The translations under genes were made by a program, and so were the position numbers. Under the pieces are notes generated by a model. It ran no database searches. It was not told where the DNA came from and saw only the letters and a program-made list of their open reading frames with translations. Below are positions 52,653 to 61,760 of a stretch of DNA of 64,000 nucleotides, one piece after another. Positions within the stretch are counted from its first letter, which is position 1, and each line of letters begins with the position of its first letter. The stretch is from Brevibacterium picturae (GTDB lineage Bacteria; Actinomycetota; Actinomycetes; Actinomycetales; Brevibacteriaceae), in NCBI RefSeq assembly GCF_900105045.1, contig NZ_LT629739.1:3038001-3102000 (forward strand), in the 5' to 3' direction.

Positions 52653-54457
52653 TGACCACCGAGACAACCACCGTCCACCACGATGATGTAGGCGTGCCGA
52701 ACGAGAAGATCGTCCTGCGCGTCTCCGATCTCAAGATCGAGACGAATTCGGGCAACGAGATCCTCCACGGAGTGAACTTCGCCCTCAGCCGCGGTGAGAT
52801 CCTCGGACTCGTGGGGGAATCCGGGTCGGGCAAGACCACGGCGGGCCTGGCCTGCATGGGCCACTTCCGAGAAGGGCTGAAATTCGCGTCCGGGTCCGTG
52901 AGTCTGTGGCCTCGCGGTGATGACACCGCCGTCGAGGTGGTCGAACTCGACGAGGTTGCTGTGCGGTCCCTGCGCGGATCGAGGATCGCCTATATCCCTC
53001 AGGATCCGGCGCTCTCGCTCAACCCTGCGATGCGCGTGGGTGAGCAGATCCGTGAGATCCTCGACATCCACGGTTTCGGCGACTCCGATGCCGAGCGCGT
53101 CGAGAGAGTCTCCGCGGTGCTCGTCGACGTCGGACTTCCAGGGGACAAGGCTTATCAGAAGCGGTGGCCGCACCAGCTCTCCGGCGGACAGCAGCAGCGC
53201 ATCGGCATCGCCATGGCGTTTGCCATGTACCCCGATGTGCTCATCCTCGACGAGCCGACCACGGGACTCGACGTGTCCACACAGGCCGTCGTCCTCGACA
53301 CGATCCGTCAGATGACGGTTGCGAACAATGTCGCCGGCCTCTACATCACCCACGACCTCGCCGTGATCAAGGACATCTCCGACCGGGTGGCCGTGATGCT
53401 GCGCGGCGACCTCGTCGAAGAGGGCCCGGTCACAGCAGTCCTCGAAGACCCGCAGCATGAGTACACGAAGATGCTCATGTCTGCAGTCCCGGACCTCGCC
53501 GGGCGCAAGACCATCGGCGAAGGCGCGGCAGCGGAACCGGAGCCCGAGCCCAAGGCCACCCACATCCTCGTCAGTGACGGACCGGACGAGAAGGACTCGG
53601 CGGGGGACGAGCGGGCCTCGGCAGGGGAGCTGGACTGGGCAGTTGCTTCGGCGGGGGATGAACGAGCCTCGGTGGAGGAGCGGGGCCGGGCAGCCGCCTC
53701 GGCGACTGCGCCCCTGTTGGAGACCACGGACGTGGCGCTGGCGTACGGGAAGGCGCAGATCCTCGACGGCATCAACCTCACCCTCGAACCCGGCGACTGC
53801 ACCCTGCTGCTGGGCGAATCCGGGTCGGGCAAGACGACACTGTCCCGGTGCGTGGCCGGCCTCAACGATGACTATTCGGGCGCCGTGCGCCTGCGAGGCA
53901 CGGAACTGGCCAAATCGACCAGGAAGCGGACGAACGAGCAGCGAGTCGGCATCCAGTACGTCTTCCAGTCACCGTTCTCCTCTCTCAACCCGCGGCGGTC
54001 GATCGGCCAGTCACTGACGGTGCCGCTGGAGATGAGCGGGGAGGGCACCGCTGGGACCCGGAAGGCGCAGGTTGAGGAGGCACTCGACGCTGTGCGTCTG
54101 GGCCGCAGCTTCTACCATCGCAGGCCAGGTGACTTATCGGGTGGTGAGCGGCAGAGAGCCGCGATCGCACGGGCGTTGGTCAACCAGCCCTCGGTCCTCG
54201 TCTGCGATGAGATCACCTCAGCACTCGACGTGAGTGTGCAGGCCTCGATCATCGGGCTGCTGCGCACACTGCGGGCCGAGCACCAGCTGGCGATGCTGTT
54301 CGTCACGCACAATATTGCGCTCTCGCGCCATATCGCCGACAACCTTGCCGTGCTCAACAAGGGCAAGATCGTCGACTACGGACCCACTTCCGAGGTTCTG
54401 GAGAGTCCGAAGCACGAGTACACGCGCACGCTGATCGCGGACGTGCCGAAGTTCTGA
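52649..54457 (+). CDS. Fused ABC importer ATPase (DppD-DppF in one chain)
   Basis: A 602-residue protein, ATG 52649 with GTGGAGG upstream (ATG 52652 also possible). It contains two complete ATPase domains. Domain 1 (about 20-280): Walker A GESGSGKTTAG, Q-loop IPQDPALSLNPAMRVG, signature LSGGQQQRIGIAMAF and Walker B LILDEPTTGLD. Domain 2 (about 350-600): GESGSGKTTLS, FQSPFSSLNPRRSIGQ, LSGGERQRAAIARAL and VLVCDEITSALD. The linker (about 300-355) has repeated SAGDERAS-type segments rich in Glu/Ala. The family imports peptides, nickel or other solutes; the binding protein is SBP_bac_5. Confidence 0.95.
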   Translation: MMTTETTTVHHDDVGVPNEKIVLRVSDLKIETNSGNEILHGVNFALSRGEILGLVGESGSGKTTAGLACMGHFREGLKFASGSVSLWPRGDDTAVEVVELDEVAVRSLRGSRIAYIPQDPALSLNPAMRVGEQIREILDIHGFGDSDAERVERVSAVLVDVGLPGDKAYQKRWPHQLSGGQQQRIGIAMAFAMYPDVLILDEPTTGLDVSTQAVVLDTIRQMTVANNVAGLYITHDLAVIKDISDRVAVMLRGDLVEEGPVTAVLEDPQHEYTKMLMSAVPDLAGRKTIGEGAAAEPEPEPKATHILVSDGPDEKDSAGDERASAGELDWAVASAGDERASVEERGRAAASATAPLLETTDVALAYGKAQILDGINLTLEPGDCTLLLGESGSGKTTLSRCVAGLNDDYSGAVRLRGTELAKSTRKRTNEQRVGIQYVFQSPFSSLNPRRSIGQSLTVPLEMSGEGTAGTRKAQVEEALDAVRLGRSFYHRRPGDLSGGERQRAAIARALVNQPSVLVCDEITSALDVSVQASIIGLLRTLRAEHQLAMLFVTHNIALSRHIADNLAVLNKGKIVDYGPTSEVLESPKHEYTRTLIADVPKF

Positions 54458-54600
54458 GGCGCGACTCTCGGGCCGGGATGGGAGACAGCAGCGGACAGAC
54501 GAAGACGGACTCCTTCTTCTCGGCGTCGCGGCTCTTTCAGGTGTGCGCAGTACAGTGGCAGGATCATCGAGTACCGCAATTCATGAACAGAGGCGCGCAT

Positions 54601-54708
54601 ATGAATGAACCCGACGCGATCATTCAAACTCTTCGACCACTTCTTGGCGACGAGAAGGGCCTCGCCTCGCGGACGTCGACAGCACACCTCAGCACAGCCG
54701 TGGCGTAG
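54601..54708 (+). CDS. Possible short open frame directly before the DUF1206 gene
   Basis: ATG 54601 opens 35 codons (MNEPDAIIQTLRPLLGDEK...) and ends in a TAG that touches the ATG at 54709. There is a weak AGAGG ribosome site. The abutting start suggests coupling, but the peptide has no recognised family and may not be real. Confidence 0.25.
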   Translation: MNEPDAIIQTLRPLLGDEKGLASRTSTAHLSTAVA

Positions 54709-55532
54709 ATGAGTAAGTCCGATGCGGCCGCCGCCGCGAACACGGCAACGAACTCAACGACGTTCGAATTCGTAGCGCGGGCCGGCTTCGCAATGAATGG
54801 CGTGCTCCACGTGCTGATAGGCGTCACCGCGATTCGCGTCGCGACCGGCCACGGCGGGAAGCCGACCGAGGCGAGTGTCATGACAGATGTCGCCGACCTG
54901 CCTGAAGGTTTCCTCGTGCTCTGGGCTGCGTTTGTGACTTTCGCAGCTCTGGGCCTCTGGCAGGCGCTGGAGGTCGTGTTCGGCCACCGATACCGGTCCA
55001 CACACAACCGCGTCATCCAAAAGGGAAGCTCGATCGGACTGACCGTCATCTATATCGCCCTCGCCGTTGCCACTGCGACATTCGCTCTCGGCGGGTCCGG
55101 CAGCAGAAGCCGTGCCAGGAAGTCACAGCTGAGCCTGGAATTGATGTAAACGATGCAAGGACGGCTTCTGATGGGCGCTGTCGGTGCGGTGATATTCGGC
55201 TTCGGGGTATTCTTCATCGTCAAAGGCATCCGACGAGGCCATCGGAAGAACTTGAATACCACCAACGGAGGATTCGGGACGACAGCCGTCATCCTCGGCG
55301 CCATCGGCTATCCAGCCAAGGGCGCAATCGTCTGCTTCGCCGGAGCGCTCGTGGCCTATTCGGCCTTCGCCTTCGACCCGTCGAAGGCGAAGGCGTCGGT
55401 GCCGTGTTCCAAACCATGCGCCACCAGCAGTTCGGGCCCGCATTGCTGACCGCGGCGGGCTTGGGACTCATCAACTATGGGCTCTACCTGGGCTGCCGGG
55501 GAAAGATCGGCACGAGGGCAAACGACTATTGA
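54709..55532 (+). pseudogene. DUF1206-type membrane protein gene, nonsense plus frameshift
   Basis: The family has three repeated two-helix units. Unit 1 is FVARAGFAMNGVLHVLIGVT and LWAAFVTFAALGLWQALEVV. Then TAA at 55147-55149 interrupts; the same frame continues with MQGRLLMGAVGAVIFGFGVF, VILGAIGYPAKGAIVCFAG and SAFAFDPSKAKA. A frameshift near 55385-55395 moves the last unit (QFGPALLTAAGLGLINYGLY) to another frame, ending at 55532. All pieces of a normal-length DUF1206 protein (about 275 residues) remain, so this is a recently damaged gene; function of the family is unknown. Confidence 0.87.
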
Positions 55533-55576
55533 GCGATCAATAGCCAGACAGATGTCCCAATACTAGACTGATTCGC

Positions 55577-55924
55577 ATGGATGAACGCCCCCGCGAACGT
55601 CTTGACCCGACCAAGATCCGCGATCAACCCGCGCTCCGCAGCTCCTCTGGCACAGTGTGGATCGTTTCGGGCGGACTGTTCCTGCTCGTCATCGCCATCG
55701 TGCTGGCATGGGTCATCGTCAGCAGGGGAACAGCAGCGCCGCTCGCGATCGCGACCGGCGCTGCTGTCCTTGCGCTCTACGTTGTGCTGCTCGTCGTCCG
55801 CTTCGCGGTCCGACCCGGCAAGATGCGGTTGCGGATCATGGCCGCGGCGATGATCGGCATGGCACTGATCGCGGTCGTCGGGCTATTGGCGAGCGTGGGA
55901 GCTGAGGCAGTCAGCCTCCGGTGA
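55577..55924 (+). CDS. Small membrane protein, three predicted helices
   Basis: A 115-residue protein. An Arg-rich N-terminus (MDERPRERLDPTKIRDQPAL) is followed by helices GGLFLLVIAIVLAWVIV, IATGAAVLALYVVLLVV and MAAAMIGMALIAVVGLLAS. It resembles actinomycete hypothetical proteins with this arrangement, but I cannot name a family. It is convergent with the MHS transporter. Confidence 0.7.
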   Translation: MDERPRERLDPTKIRDQPALRSSSGTVWIVSGGLFLLVIAIVLAWVIVSRGTAAPLAIATGAAVLALYVVLLVVRFAVRPGKMRLRIMAAAMIGMALIAVVGLLASVGAEAVSLR

Positions 55925-55942
55925 TGCCGAGGAGGTGTCCGT

Positions 55943-57298
55943 TCAGTTCCGTTCGGTGGAGTATCGCCTACCCTGATCGAACAGCGCACCGACGGCCACG
56001 AGCACACCAGCGATCACGAGGACCCAGCCGACCCCGGTTGTGGAATTGCTCGGCGATGACACTACCAGCGACAAGGCACCCAGCGGTGCCAGTCCGCCGG
56101 CCACAGCGGTGCCGATCTCACGTGCGGTGCCGACACCGGCGGATCGCGATTCGGGCGGGAACTGGCGGGAGAGGAACGAACCTTGTGCAGAGAACATCAT
56201 CGGCGCCAGCACGCCCGTGCCTATCGCGATGGCCAGATAGACCATGAACGTGCTCGACTCCTGAAGCAGGGCAAGGAACATGAAAGCGAAGACCGCCGAC
56301 AGCGCACCGCCGGCCATGATGACTGTCTTCGATCCGAATTTGTCGCACAGTTCGCCGAAGGCCGGGACGGTGACGATGGCGACCATTCCCGCGACCATCA
56401 CTGCGCCGGAGGTGACGTTGGCAGACACACCCTGGAATTCGTCAAGGTAGGCCAGTGAGAACGTCTTGAAGATGTAGCTCAGCGCGTTGTAGCCGATGGC
56501 GATGATGAATACGACGAGCAGAGGGCGCCAGTGGTGGATGAAGACATCGAAGAACTTCGGCGGGGCCTTCTCCTCAGTCTCGACCTTGTTTTCCACCTTC
56601 TGCTCGAATTCCGGAGACTCGGGCAGCGATGATCGGATCCACATGCCGATGCCCACGAGTAGGATGGAGATGATGAACGGAATCCGCCAACCACCGGAGA
56701 GCAGGAACTCATCGCCGCGCAGTGTGAGCAGGAAGATCGTGGCCGAGGAGAGCACGAGCCCGATGTTGAGTCCCAGTGCCGGCCACGCGCCCTGGCGACC
56801 GCGGCGGCCCTCCTGCGCGTGCTCGTAGGAGTTCACTGCAGCAGAGGCGTATTCGGCACCGGCGCCCATGCCCTGGAACACTCGCAGGATGACCAGCAGG
56901 ATCGGTGCCCAGGCCCCGATGTTGGCGTAGGTGGGGAGGAATCCGATGCAGAAGGTGGAGATGCCCATGAGTGCGAAGGTGATCACCAGCACCTTCTTGC
57001 GTCCCAGCCGATCACCGAGGTGGCCGAAGACGATGCCGCCGATGGGTCGGGCGATGAATCCGACCGCGAAGGTGGCGAAGGCCGAAAGCGTGTTTACCTG
57101 GCTGTCGCCTGCAGGGAAGAAGATCGTCCCGAAGACGATCGAGGCCATCGTGGCATAGAGGTAGAAATCGTACCATTCGACCGTGGTGCCGACGATGGTG
57201 GCGATGGCGACTTTGCGCAGTCGCTTCTTCTCATCCTGCGGGCTTTCGTCGAGGAGACGTCGCGGACCAGAGTTCGCCTCGTTGCGAAGAGTGCGCAT
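55943..57298 (-). CDS. MHS-family MFS transporter of the L-2-hydroxyglutarate operon
   Basis: A 451-residue protein, 5 nt after the lhgO stop. MHS marks: IATIVGTTVEWYDFYLYATM, ARPIGGIVFGHLGDRLGRKK (motif A) and FQGMGAGAEYASAAVNSYEH. A long cytoplasmic central loop (VENKVETEEKAPPKFFDVFI) and a charged N-terminus are present. The operon context suggests it takes up a dicarboxylate such as 2-hydroxyglutarate or α-ketoglutarate, as KgtP does, but substrate evidence is only positional. Confidence 0.9.
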   Translation of the reverse strand: MRTLRNEANSGPRRLLDESPQDEKKRLRKVAIATIVGTTVEWYDFYLYATMASIVFGTIFFPAGDSQVNTLSAFATFAVGFIARPIGGIVFGHLGDRLGRKKVLVITFALMGISTFCIGFLPTYANIGAWAPILLVILRVFQGMGAGAEYASAAVNSYEHAQEGRRGRQGAWPALGLNIGLVLSSATIFLLTLRGDEFLLSGGWRIPFIISILLVGIGMWIRSSLPESPEFEQKVENKVETEEKAPPKFFDVFIHHWRPLLVVFIIAIGYNALSYIFKTFSLAYLDEFQGVSANVTSGAVMVAGMVAIVTVPAFGELCDKFGSKTVIMAGGALSAVFAFMFLALLQESSTFMVYLAIAIGTGVLAPMMFSAQGSFLSRQFPPESRSAGVGTAREIGTAVAGGLAPLGALSLVVSSPSNSTTGVGWVLVIAGVLVAVGALFDQGRRYSTERN

Positions 57299-57303
57299 AT
57301 GGG

Positions 57304-58593
57304 TCAGTTGTCCTTCTGCTGTGATTTCGGTGAGGAGGGAGCGAGATCATGGGCCTTCGAGATGACGTCGAGGATGTGTTCGGCGATGGCCATCGACGAG
57401 GTGGCGCCGGGTGAGGGTGCATTGCGGATGAAAGTGGCACGGCCTTGGTGTTCGATGACGAAGTCATCGATGAGGGAGCCATCGGCATCCATGGCCTGAG
57501 CCCTGATCCCGCGGGTGATGGGCGTTGAGACTGCTCCCTTCAGCGACGGTACGTACTCTGCGGCCCCGGCGAGGAACTTCTTCCGCGAGAGAACGGCGCC
57601 GAGTTCGTGCACGGCAGCCTTCACGTTGTGTGCGGCGAACTTCCAGAATGCAGGGTCTGTGGCGACCCGAATGCTGTCCTTGATTCCGATCTTCGATCCC
57701 GAGTAGTTCTCGCGGCCAAAGGACAGGAACGCGTTGGGCCCGACCAGCATCTCACCGTCGACGCGTTTGGTCAGGTGGACGCCCAGGAAGGGATAAGCGG
57801 GGTCCGGTACGGGGTAGACTAAGCCGTTGAGCATCGTCCGATGTTCTTCGGCCAGCTTGGAATATTGGCCGAAGAACGGCACGATCGTGGGATGACTCGC
57901 TCCGCCGGCCATCTTCGCGACTCGGTCGGATTGCAGCCCTGCGCAGGCGATGACGAAATCGAAGCTCTCGACGTGCTCGGTGCGCTCACCTCGGCGCTGA
58001 GAACCGTGGGCCGAGGTGATGGTGGCGCCCTCGGGTGCGGCGTCGATGTCGACGACTTCGGCGCTGAGGTGAACGCGGCCGCCGGCGGCCGACACGTCGC
58101 TGACCAGTGAACGGGCGATGGCCGCATAGTCGGTGATAGCGGTATGAGGGGAGTGCAGGGCCAGGCATCCCACGGAATTGGGCTCGATCTCTCGGATCCG
58201 GTCAGGACCGATGAGCTCAACGTCGGGCACCCCATTGGCAACTGCACGCTCGTGGATGGCGCGCAGGCGATCCTCTTCCTCCGAGTGAAGCGCGACCACG
58301 ATCTTTCCGCATTCGTCATAGGGGAGGTGGTTGGCCGTGGCATAGTCGCGGAGCAGATTGACTCCGCGGCGGCAGAGGCGTGCCTTGAGGCTGCCCGGTT
58401 CGTAGTAGAGCCCGGCATGAACCACTCCGGAGTTGTGCCCCGACTGGTGGGCGGCCACATGATCGGCCTTTTCGTACATGGTGACCAGGGCATCGGGAAA
58501 GCGCTGAGTGATCTCTCGGGCGATCGCGGCCCCATTGATGCCGGCGCCGATCACTGCGAATGATCGCCCTGTGCGCTGCCTGTGTTCTGTCAT
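57304..58593 (-). CDS. lhgO: L-2-hydroxyglutarate oxidase
   Basis: A 429-residue FAD-dependent enzyme of the DAO fold. The FAD motif is SFAVIGAGINGAAIAREITQ, and the LhgO block HQSGHNSGVVHAGLYYEPGS plus KARLCRRGVNLLRDYA binds the flavin. Later blocks are IACAGLQSDRVAKMAGG, PFLGVHLTKRVDGEMLVGPN and the C-terminal IRNAPSPGATSSMAIAEHI. It oxidises L-2-hydroxyglutarate to α-ketoglutarate, detoxifying a by-product or consuming it as an intermediate of glutarate breakdown. The gene follows a GntR gene and a palindromic operator and is co-transcribed with an MHS transporter. Confidence 0.93.
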   Translation of the reverse strand: MTEHRQRTGRSFAVIGAGINGAAIAREITQRFPDALVTMYEKADHVAAHQSGHNSGVVHAGLYYEPGSLKARLCRRGVNLLRDYATANHLPYDECGKIVVALHSEEEDRLRAIHERAVANGVPDVELIGPDRIREIEPNSVGCLALHSPHTAITDYAAIARSLVSDVSAAGGRVHLSAEVVDIDAAPEGATITSAHGSQRRGERTEHVESFDFVIACAGLQSDRVAKMAGGASHPTIVPFFGQYSKLAEEHRTMLNGLVYPVPDPAYPFLGVHLTKRVDGEMLVGPNAFLSFGRENYSGSKIGIKDSIRVATDPAFWKFAAHNVKAAVHELGAVLSRKKFLAGAAEYVPSLKGAVSTPITRGIRAQAMDADGSLIDDFVIEHQGRATFIRNAPSPGATSSMAIAEHILDVISKAHDLAPSSPKSQQKDN

Positions 58594-58710
58594 CTGTTTC
58601 CTGTCTCCCGTCCGGTCGTCGGTGTGCCCGGTTCTGCTGATCTCAAGCGCTGTTCGTCGAGTTCAGTGAGAGCCTTACCACGTCCGCTTCGTCCAGAGAA
58701 GCATACCAGC

Positions 58711-58727
58711 TTGCATGTAGCATGCAA
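58711..58727. promoter_or_regulatory. GntR-type operator upstream of lhgO
   Basis: TTGCATG-TAG-CATGCAA, a perfect 17-bp palindrome (7-bp arms) 118 nt before the lhgO start and 42 nt after the end of the GntR-FCD gene. It is a likely binding site for the product of 58769-59479. Such sites normally overlap the promoter, so transcription probably starts nearby. Confidence 0.75.
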
Positions 58728-58768
58728 CACTCTAGGCGGGGGTGCCTGAGTGCAGGTGTGCGTGGTGC

Positions 58769-59479
58769 TCAGTCGGAGATCCACGCGAGTCGAGCGCGCA
58801 GGTCATGCTCGCCGAACTCCGGGCGCCGGCGGGTTTCCTGATTGATGAGCGTCTCGGCGGTGTTGTAGATATGCCGGCGCATCGCAATCGCGGCCGCACC
58901 GGGGTCCTGGGCCATGATCGCCTCGAAGACGTCGATGTGATCGGCGAAGCATTCCTGGCACGAGCGAGATGCCGGGACGGTGCCCACACCCGTCTGCAGG
59001 ACCATATTGCGCTGCTCGTGCAGGACCTCAGCGGCACGGGCATTGCCGGCCATCGAGAGCACGGCGGAGTGGAAGTCGCGATCGGCTCGCAGCGTCGCCT
59101 CGGGGTCATCGGTGTCGGCTGCGACCTTGAAGTCAGCGTACCGGGCGTCGAGGTTCTTTCGCGCGTCCGTATCCGGGTTCAGTGCCGCTTTGCGAGCGAG
59201 TGGAACCTCGATGATCATTCGCAGTTCGAAGCCGTCGATGAGTGACTCGATATCGGTCTCGAGAATCCGGATGCCACGATTTGGTTCGATACTCACGAGG
59301 CCGAGGCGAGCGAGTTCGGCTGTGGCTTCCCGCACAGGCGTGCGCGAAACCCCCAGCCACTCGCCGAGGGCCGTGGCCGAATGAAGACTTCCCGTGGGCA
59401 GTTCGCCAGCAACGATGGCGTGGCGCAACCGTTCTGTTGTCTGTTGGGTCAGCGTCGGCCCGCGGTTGACGATGGACAT
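58769..59479 (-). CDS. GntR-family regulator, FCD subfamily
   Basis: A 236-residue protein, start ATG 59479. The winged HTH covers about residues 9-75 (TQQTTERLRHAIVAGELPTG, LGEWLGVSRTPVREATAELA, LGLVSIEPNRGIRI). The FCD all-helical ligand domain (about 85-220) carries a metal-binding set of His/Asp residues in ADRDFHSAVLSMAGNARAAE, ECFADHIDVFEAIMAQDP and AAIAMRRHIYN. FCD members sense small organic acids. Upstream of lhgO with the palindrome in between, it probably represses lhgO-MHS until 2-hydroxyglutarate or a related acid is present. Confidence 0.92.
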   Translation of the reverse strand: MSIVNRGPTLTQQTTERLRHAIVAGELPTGSLHSATALGEWLGVSRTPVREATAELARLGLVSIEPNRGIRILETDIESLIDGFELRMIIEVPLARKAALNPDTDARKNLDARYADFKVAADTDDPEATLRADRDFHSAVLSMAGNARAAEVLHEQRNMVLQTGVGTVPASRSCQECFADHIDVFEAIMAQDPGAAAIAMRRHIYNTAETLINQETRRRPEFGEHDLRARLAWISD

Positions 59480-59580
59480 GCTTCGATTCTGCCATGCCGT
59501 AGACGCGGCGATCACCAGCGGTCGGTGTGAGTAGGAATTCGGTTGTGTGCGGTTCCGAGAACCGCACACAACCGAATGGC

Positions 59581-61503
59581 TCAGCTGCTGGTCGAGTAGA
59601 CCGTGCGGGAGGCTCCCGCACCGTCTCGATTGCGCCTGCGGGTCTCCGGGCTCGTACCCCGTGAGCCTGATGCCTGTCGATTGCTGCTGCCACTGCTGCT
59701 GGCGGCGCGGCTGCGATCATTGCGACGGCGGCCCTGGCTGCTCTGGCCGTTCCGACTGCTCTGGCCGTCCTTGGTGCGTGATGGTGTGCGGCCTCCCTGG
59801 GCGCTCCCGGCGGTGCGTCCGCGCGCTTGGCCGCCACGACTCTGCTCGCCGCTGCGCCTCGCTTGGCCGGCGCGGCCGTTCTCGTTGCCGCGGCTCTGCT
59901 CGGAACTGCGATTCTGCTCGCCACCGCGGCCGCTCTTGGCGCCGCGTCCTCCGCGCCGACGGCGAGGTGCACGCTGCCCGCCCTGCGGCTGCTCTGCCTT
60001 CTGCTTCTCTGCGGCAGCGTCGATTGCGATCTGCGGATCGACGTATGGGGCGATGTCGCCCACCAGTTCCGTCACGGCCGGCGAGTCTGCAGTGACCTTC
60101 TGCGGGGTTGCCTTGATAGCGGCCTTGCGTAGCAGCGTCACTGTGTCCTTGCGCTGGTCGGGCAGCATGATCGTGACGACATCGCCCGAGCTGCCGGCAC
60201 GTGCTGTACGGCCGGAGCGGTGCAGGTAGGCTTTGTGCTCGGTTGGAGGATCCACGTGGACCACGAGTTCGACAGAGTCAACGTGAACTCCGCGGGCGGC
60301 AACGTCTGTGGCGACGAGCACACGTACGTCCCCTTCGCTGAACGCTGCAAGATTCCGGTCACGTGCGCCCTGGGACAGGTTGCCGTGCAGGTCGACGGCC
60401 GGAATTCCCTGGGCGGTCAGCTGGCGGGCGAAGCGCTTCGCCCGGTGCTTTGTGCGTGTGAACATGATGCGGCGTCCGGTGCCGGAAGCAAGCCGGTGGA
60501 CCAGTTCGTTCTTGTCCTCATCGGCCACAGCGAGCACATGATGCGTCATATTGGAGACATGCGAGTTGGGATCGTCCACGGAGTGCAGCACTTCGTTGTG
60601 GAGGAACCGACGCACCAGCTTGTTCACATCGTTATCCAAGGTGGCGGAGAAGAACATCCGCTGGCCGTTCTCCGGCGTCTTCTGCAGGATGCGGGTGACA
60701 CCCGGCAGGAACCCGAGGTCTGCCATGTGGTCGGCCTCGTCGAGGACCGTGACTTCGATGTTGTCCAAGGAAATCAGGCCCTGTTGGAGCAGGTCTTCGA
60801 GCCGCCCCGGGCAAGCGACGACGATGTCGACTCCTGCACTGAGAGCGAGCTCCTGGCGCTTCTGCTTCACTCCGCCGAAGATGGTTGTTGTCGCCATGCC
60901 ATAGGCCCGAGCCAGCGGGTCGACCACGTTCGTGATCTGCGTGGCGAGCTCACGCGTGGGTGCCAGAATGAGGCCCCGCGGCGGACGGCCCTTTCGTGAG
61001 CCGGACGATGATGAGGCAACGAGGCGAGTCACCATGGGAATCGCGAAGGCCAGCGTTTTGCCGGAACCGGTTTTCCCCCTGCCCAATACATCGCGACCGG
61101 CGAGAGTGTCGGGAAGAGTGTCCTGCTGGATGGGGAAGGCATTCGTCATGCCCTCTGCTTCGAGGTGTTCGGTCAGTGGTGCGGGTACGCCGAGTTCGGC
61201 GAACGAGACAGAGGCGGCGGCTTTTTGGTTCGCACCGGCATCTGTCGGACGGGTGGTTGTGAGGTTCTGTGAGGGAGCTATGAGATGGCCCTTCGACGTG
61301 TCGGAAGGCGCACCGGCGCCATCGAATGATGACGAGACAGCCGCTTCCGAGCGAGGTGTGAGAACGCCGTTTTGACGCTCTGGACCGCCGAGAGGAAATG
61401 GCTTCAGAAACATGCGACCGGAATTCTTCACGGTTGCAGAGTCGAGGCGTCCTGACGACGCAGGGAACCCATGATCGGGTCCGCAGGTAGTACCAGCATA
61501 CAT
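59581..61503 (-). CDS. DEAD-box ATP-dependent RNA helicase with RGG/Ser-rich tail
   Basis: A 640-residue protein. The helicase core (about 95-470) has the Q motif FPIQQDTLPDTLAGRD, Walker A GRGKTGSGKT, motif Ia APTRELATQI, DEAD (LDEADHMADLGF), SAT (FFSATLD), motif V VATDVAARGVHVD and motif VI HRSGRTARAG. The last 150 residues are a disordered, basic Arg/Gly/Ser/Gln tail (RRRRGGRGAKSGRGGEQN) of the RhlE/CsdA type that binds RNA. The first ~90 residues are not conserved; the ATG at 61413 would remove 30 of them. Role: ribosome assembly, RNA remodelling or cold adaptation. Confidence 0.93.
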   Translation of the reverse strand: MYAGTTCGPDHGFPASSGRLDSATVKNSGRMFLKPFPLGGPERQNGVLTPRSEAAVSSSFDGAGAPSDTSKGHLIAPSQNLTTTRPTDAGANQKAAASVSFAELGVPAPLTEHLEAEGMTNAFPIQQDTLPDTLAGRDVLGRGKTGSGKTLAFAIPMVTRLVASSSSGSRKGRPPRGLILAPTRELATQITNVVDPLARAYGMATTTIFGGVKQKRQELALSAGVDIVVACPGRLEDLLQQGLISLDNIEVTVLDEADHMADLGFLPGVTRILQKTPENGQRMFFSATLDNDVNKLVRRFLHNEVLHSVDDPNSHVSNMTHHVLAVADEDKNELVHRLASGTGRRIMFTRTKHRAKRFARQLTAQGIPAVDLHGNLSQGARDRNLAAFSEGDVRVLVATDVAARGVHVDSVELVVHVDPPTEHKAYLHRSGRTARAGSSGDVVTIMLPDQRKDTVTLLRKAAIKATPQKVTADSPAVTELVGDIAPYVDPQIAIDAAAEKQKAEQPQGGQRAPRRRRGGRGAKSGRGGEQNRSSEQSRGNENGRAGQARRSGEQSRGGQARGRTAGSAQGGRTPSRTKDGQSSRNGQSSQGRRRNDRSRAASSSGSSNRQASGSRGTSPETRRRNRDGAGASRTVYSTSS

Positions 61504-61566
61504 CTGTTGCCCCTGTCAGTTCCACGTGGGGTTCAGCACCCCTTACCCGGAGCATTGATTCCTCCT
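61504..61566 (-). promoter_or_regulatory. Leader of the DEAD-box helicase with a strong out-of-frame start
   Basis: On the minus strand a perfect AGGAGG (61561-61566) lies 5 nt before an ATG at 61555. That ATG is not in the helicase frame: it opens a frame shifted by one that overlaps the helicase start. Immediately after it a hairpin GGGGT-GCTGA-ACCCC is followed by CACGTGG, all upstream of the helicase ATG at 61503. Either this is a translated or structured leader controlling the helicase, or a single-base indel separates the best start from the gene. Confidence 0.4.
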
Positions 61567-61760
61567 GCTGCACAGGGATGATTTGTCGCTTCAGGTGCGG
61601 GGTGGGGTGAGGGCGCGAAGGTGATCTCCTGATGAAAGCAGTCGTGTAGAAAGGACCACGTAAAATTGCGGTCGAAGACGTCAAGGACCCGGTGATCGTT
61701 CTGCACCCCGGCATGGGATGATGAGCAGACCCCGAAGCTGAAGGAGCTGTCTGCCCACTG

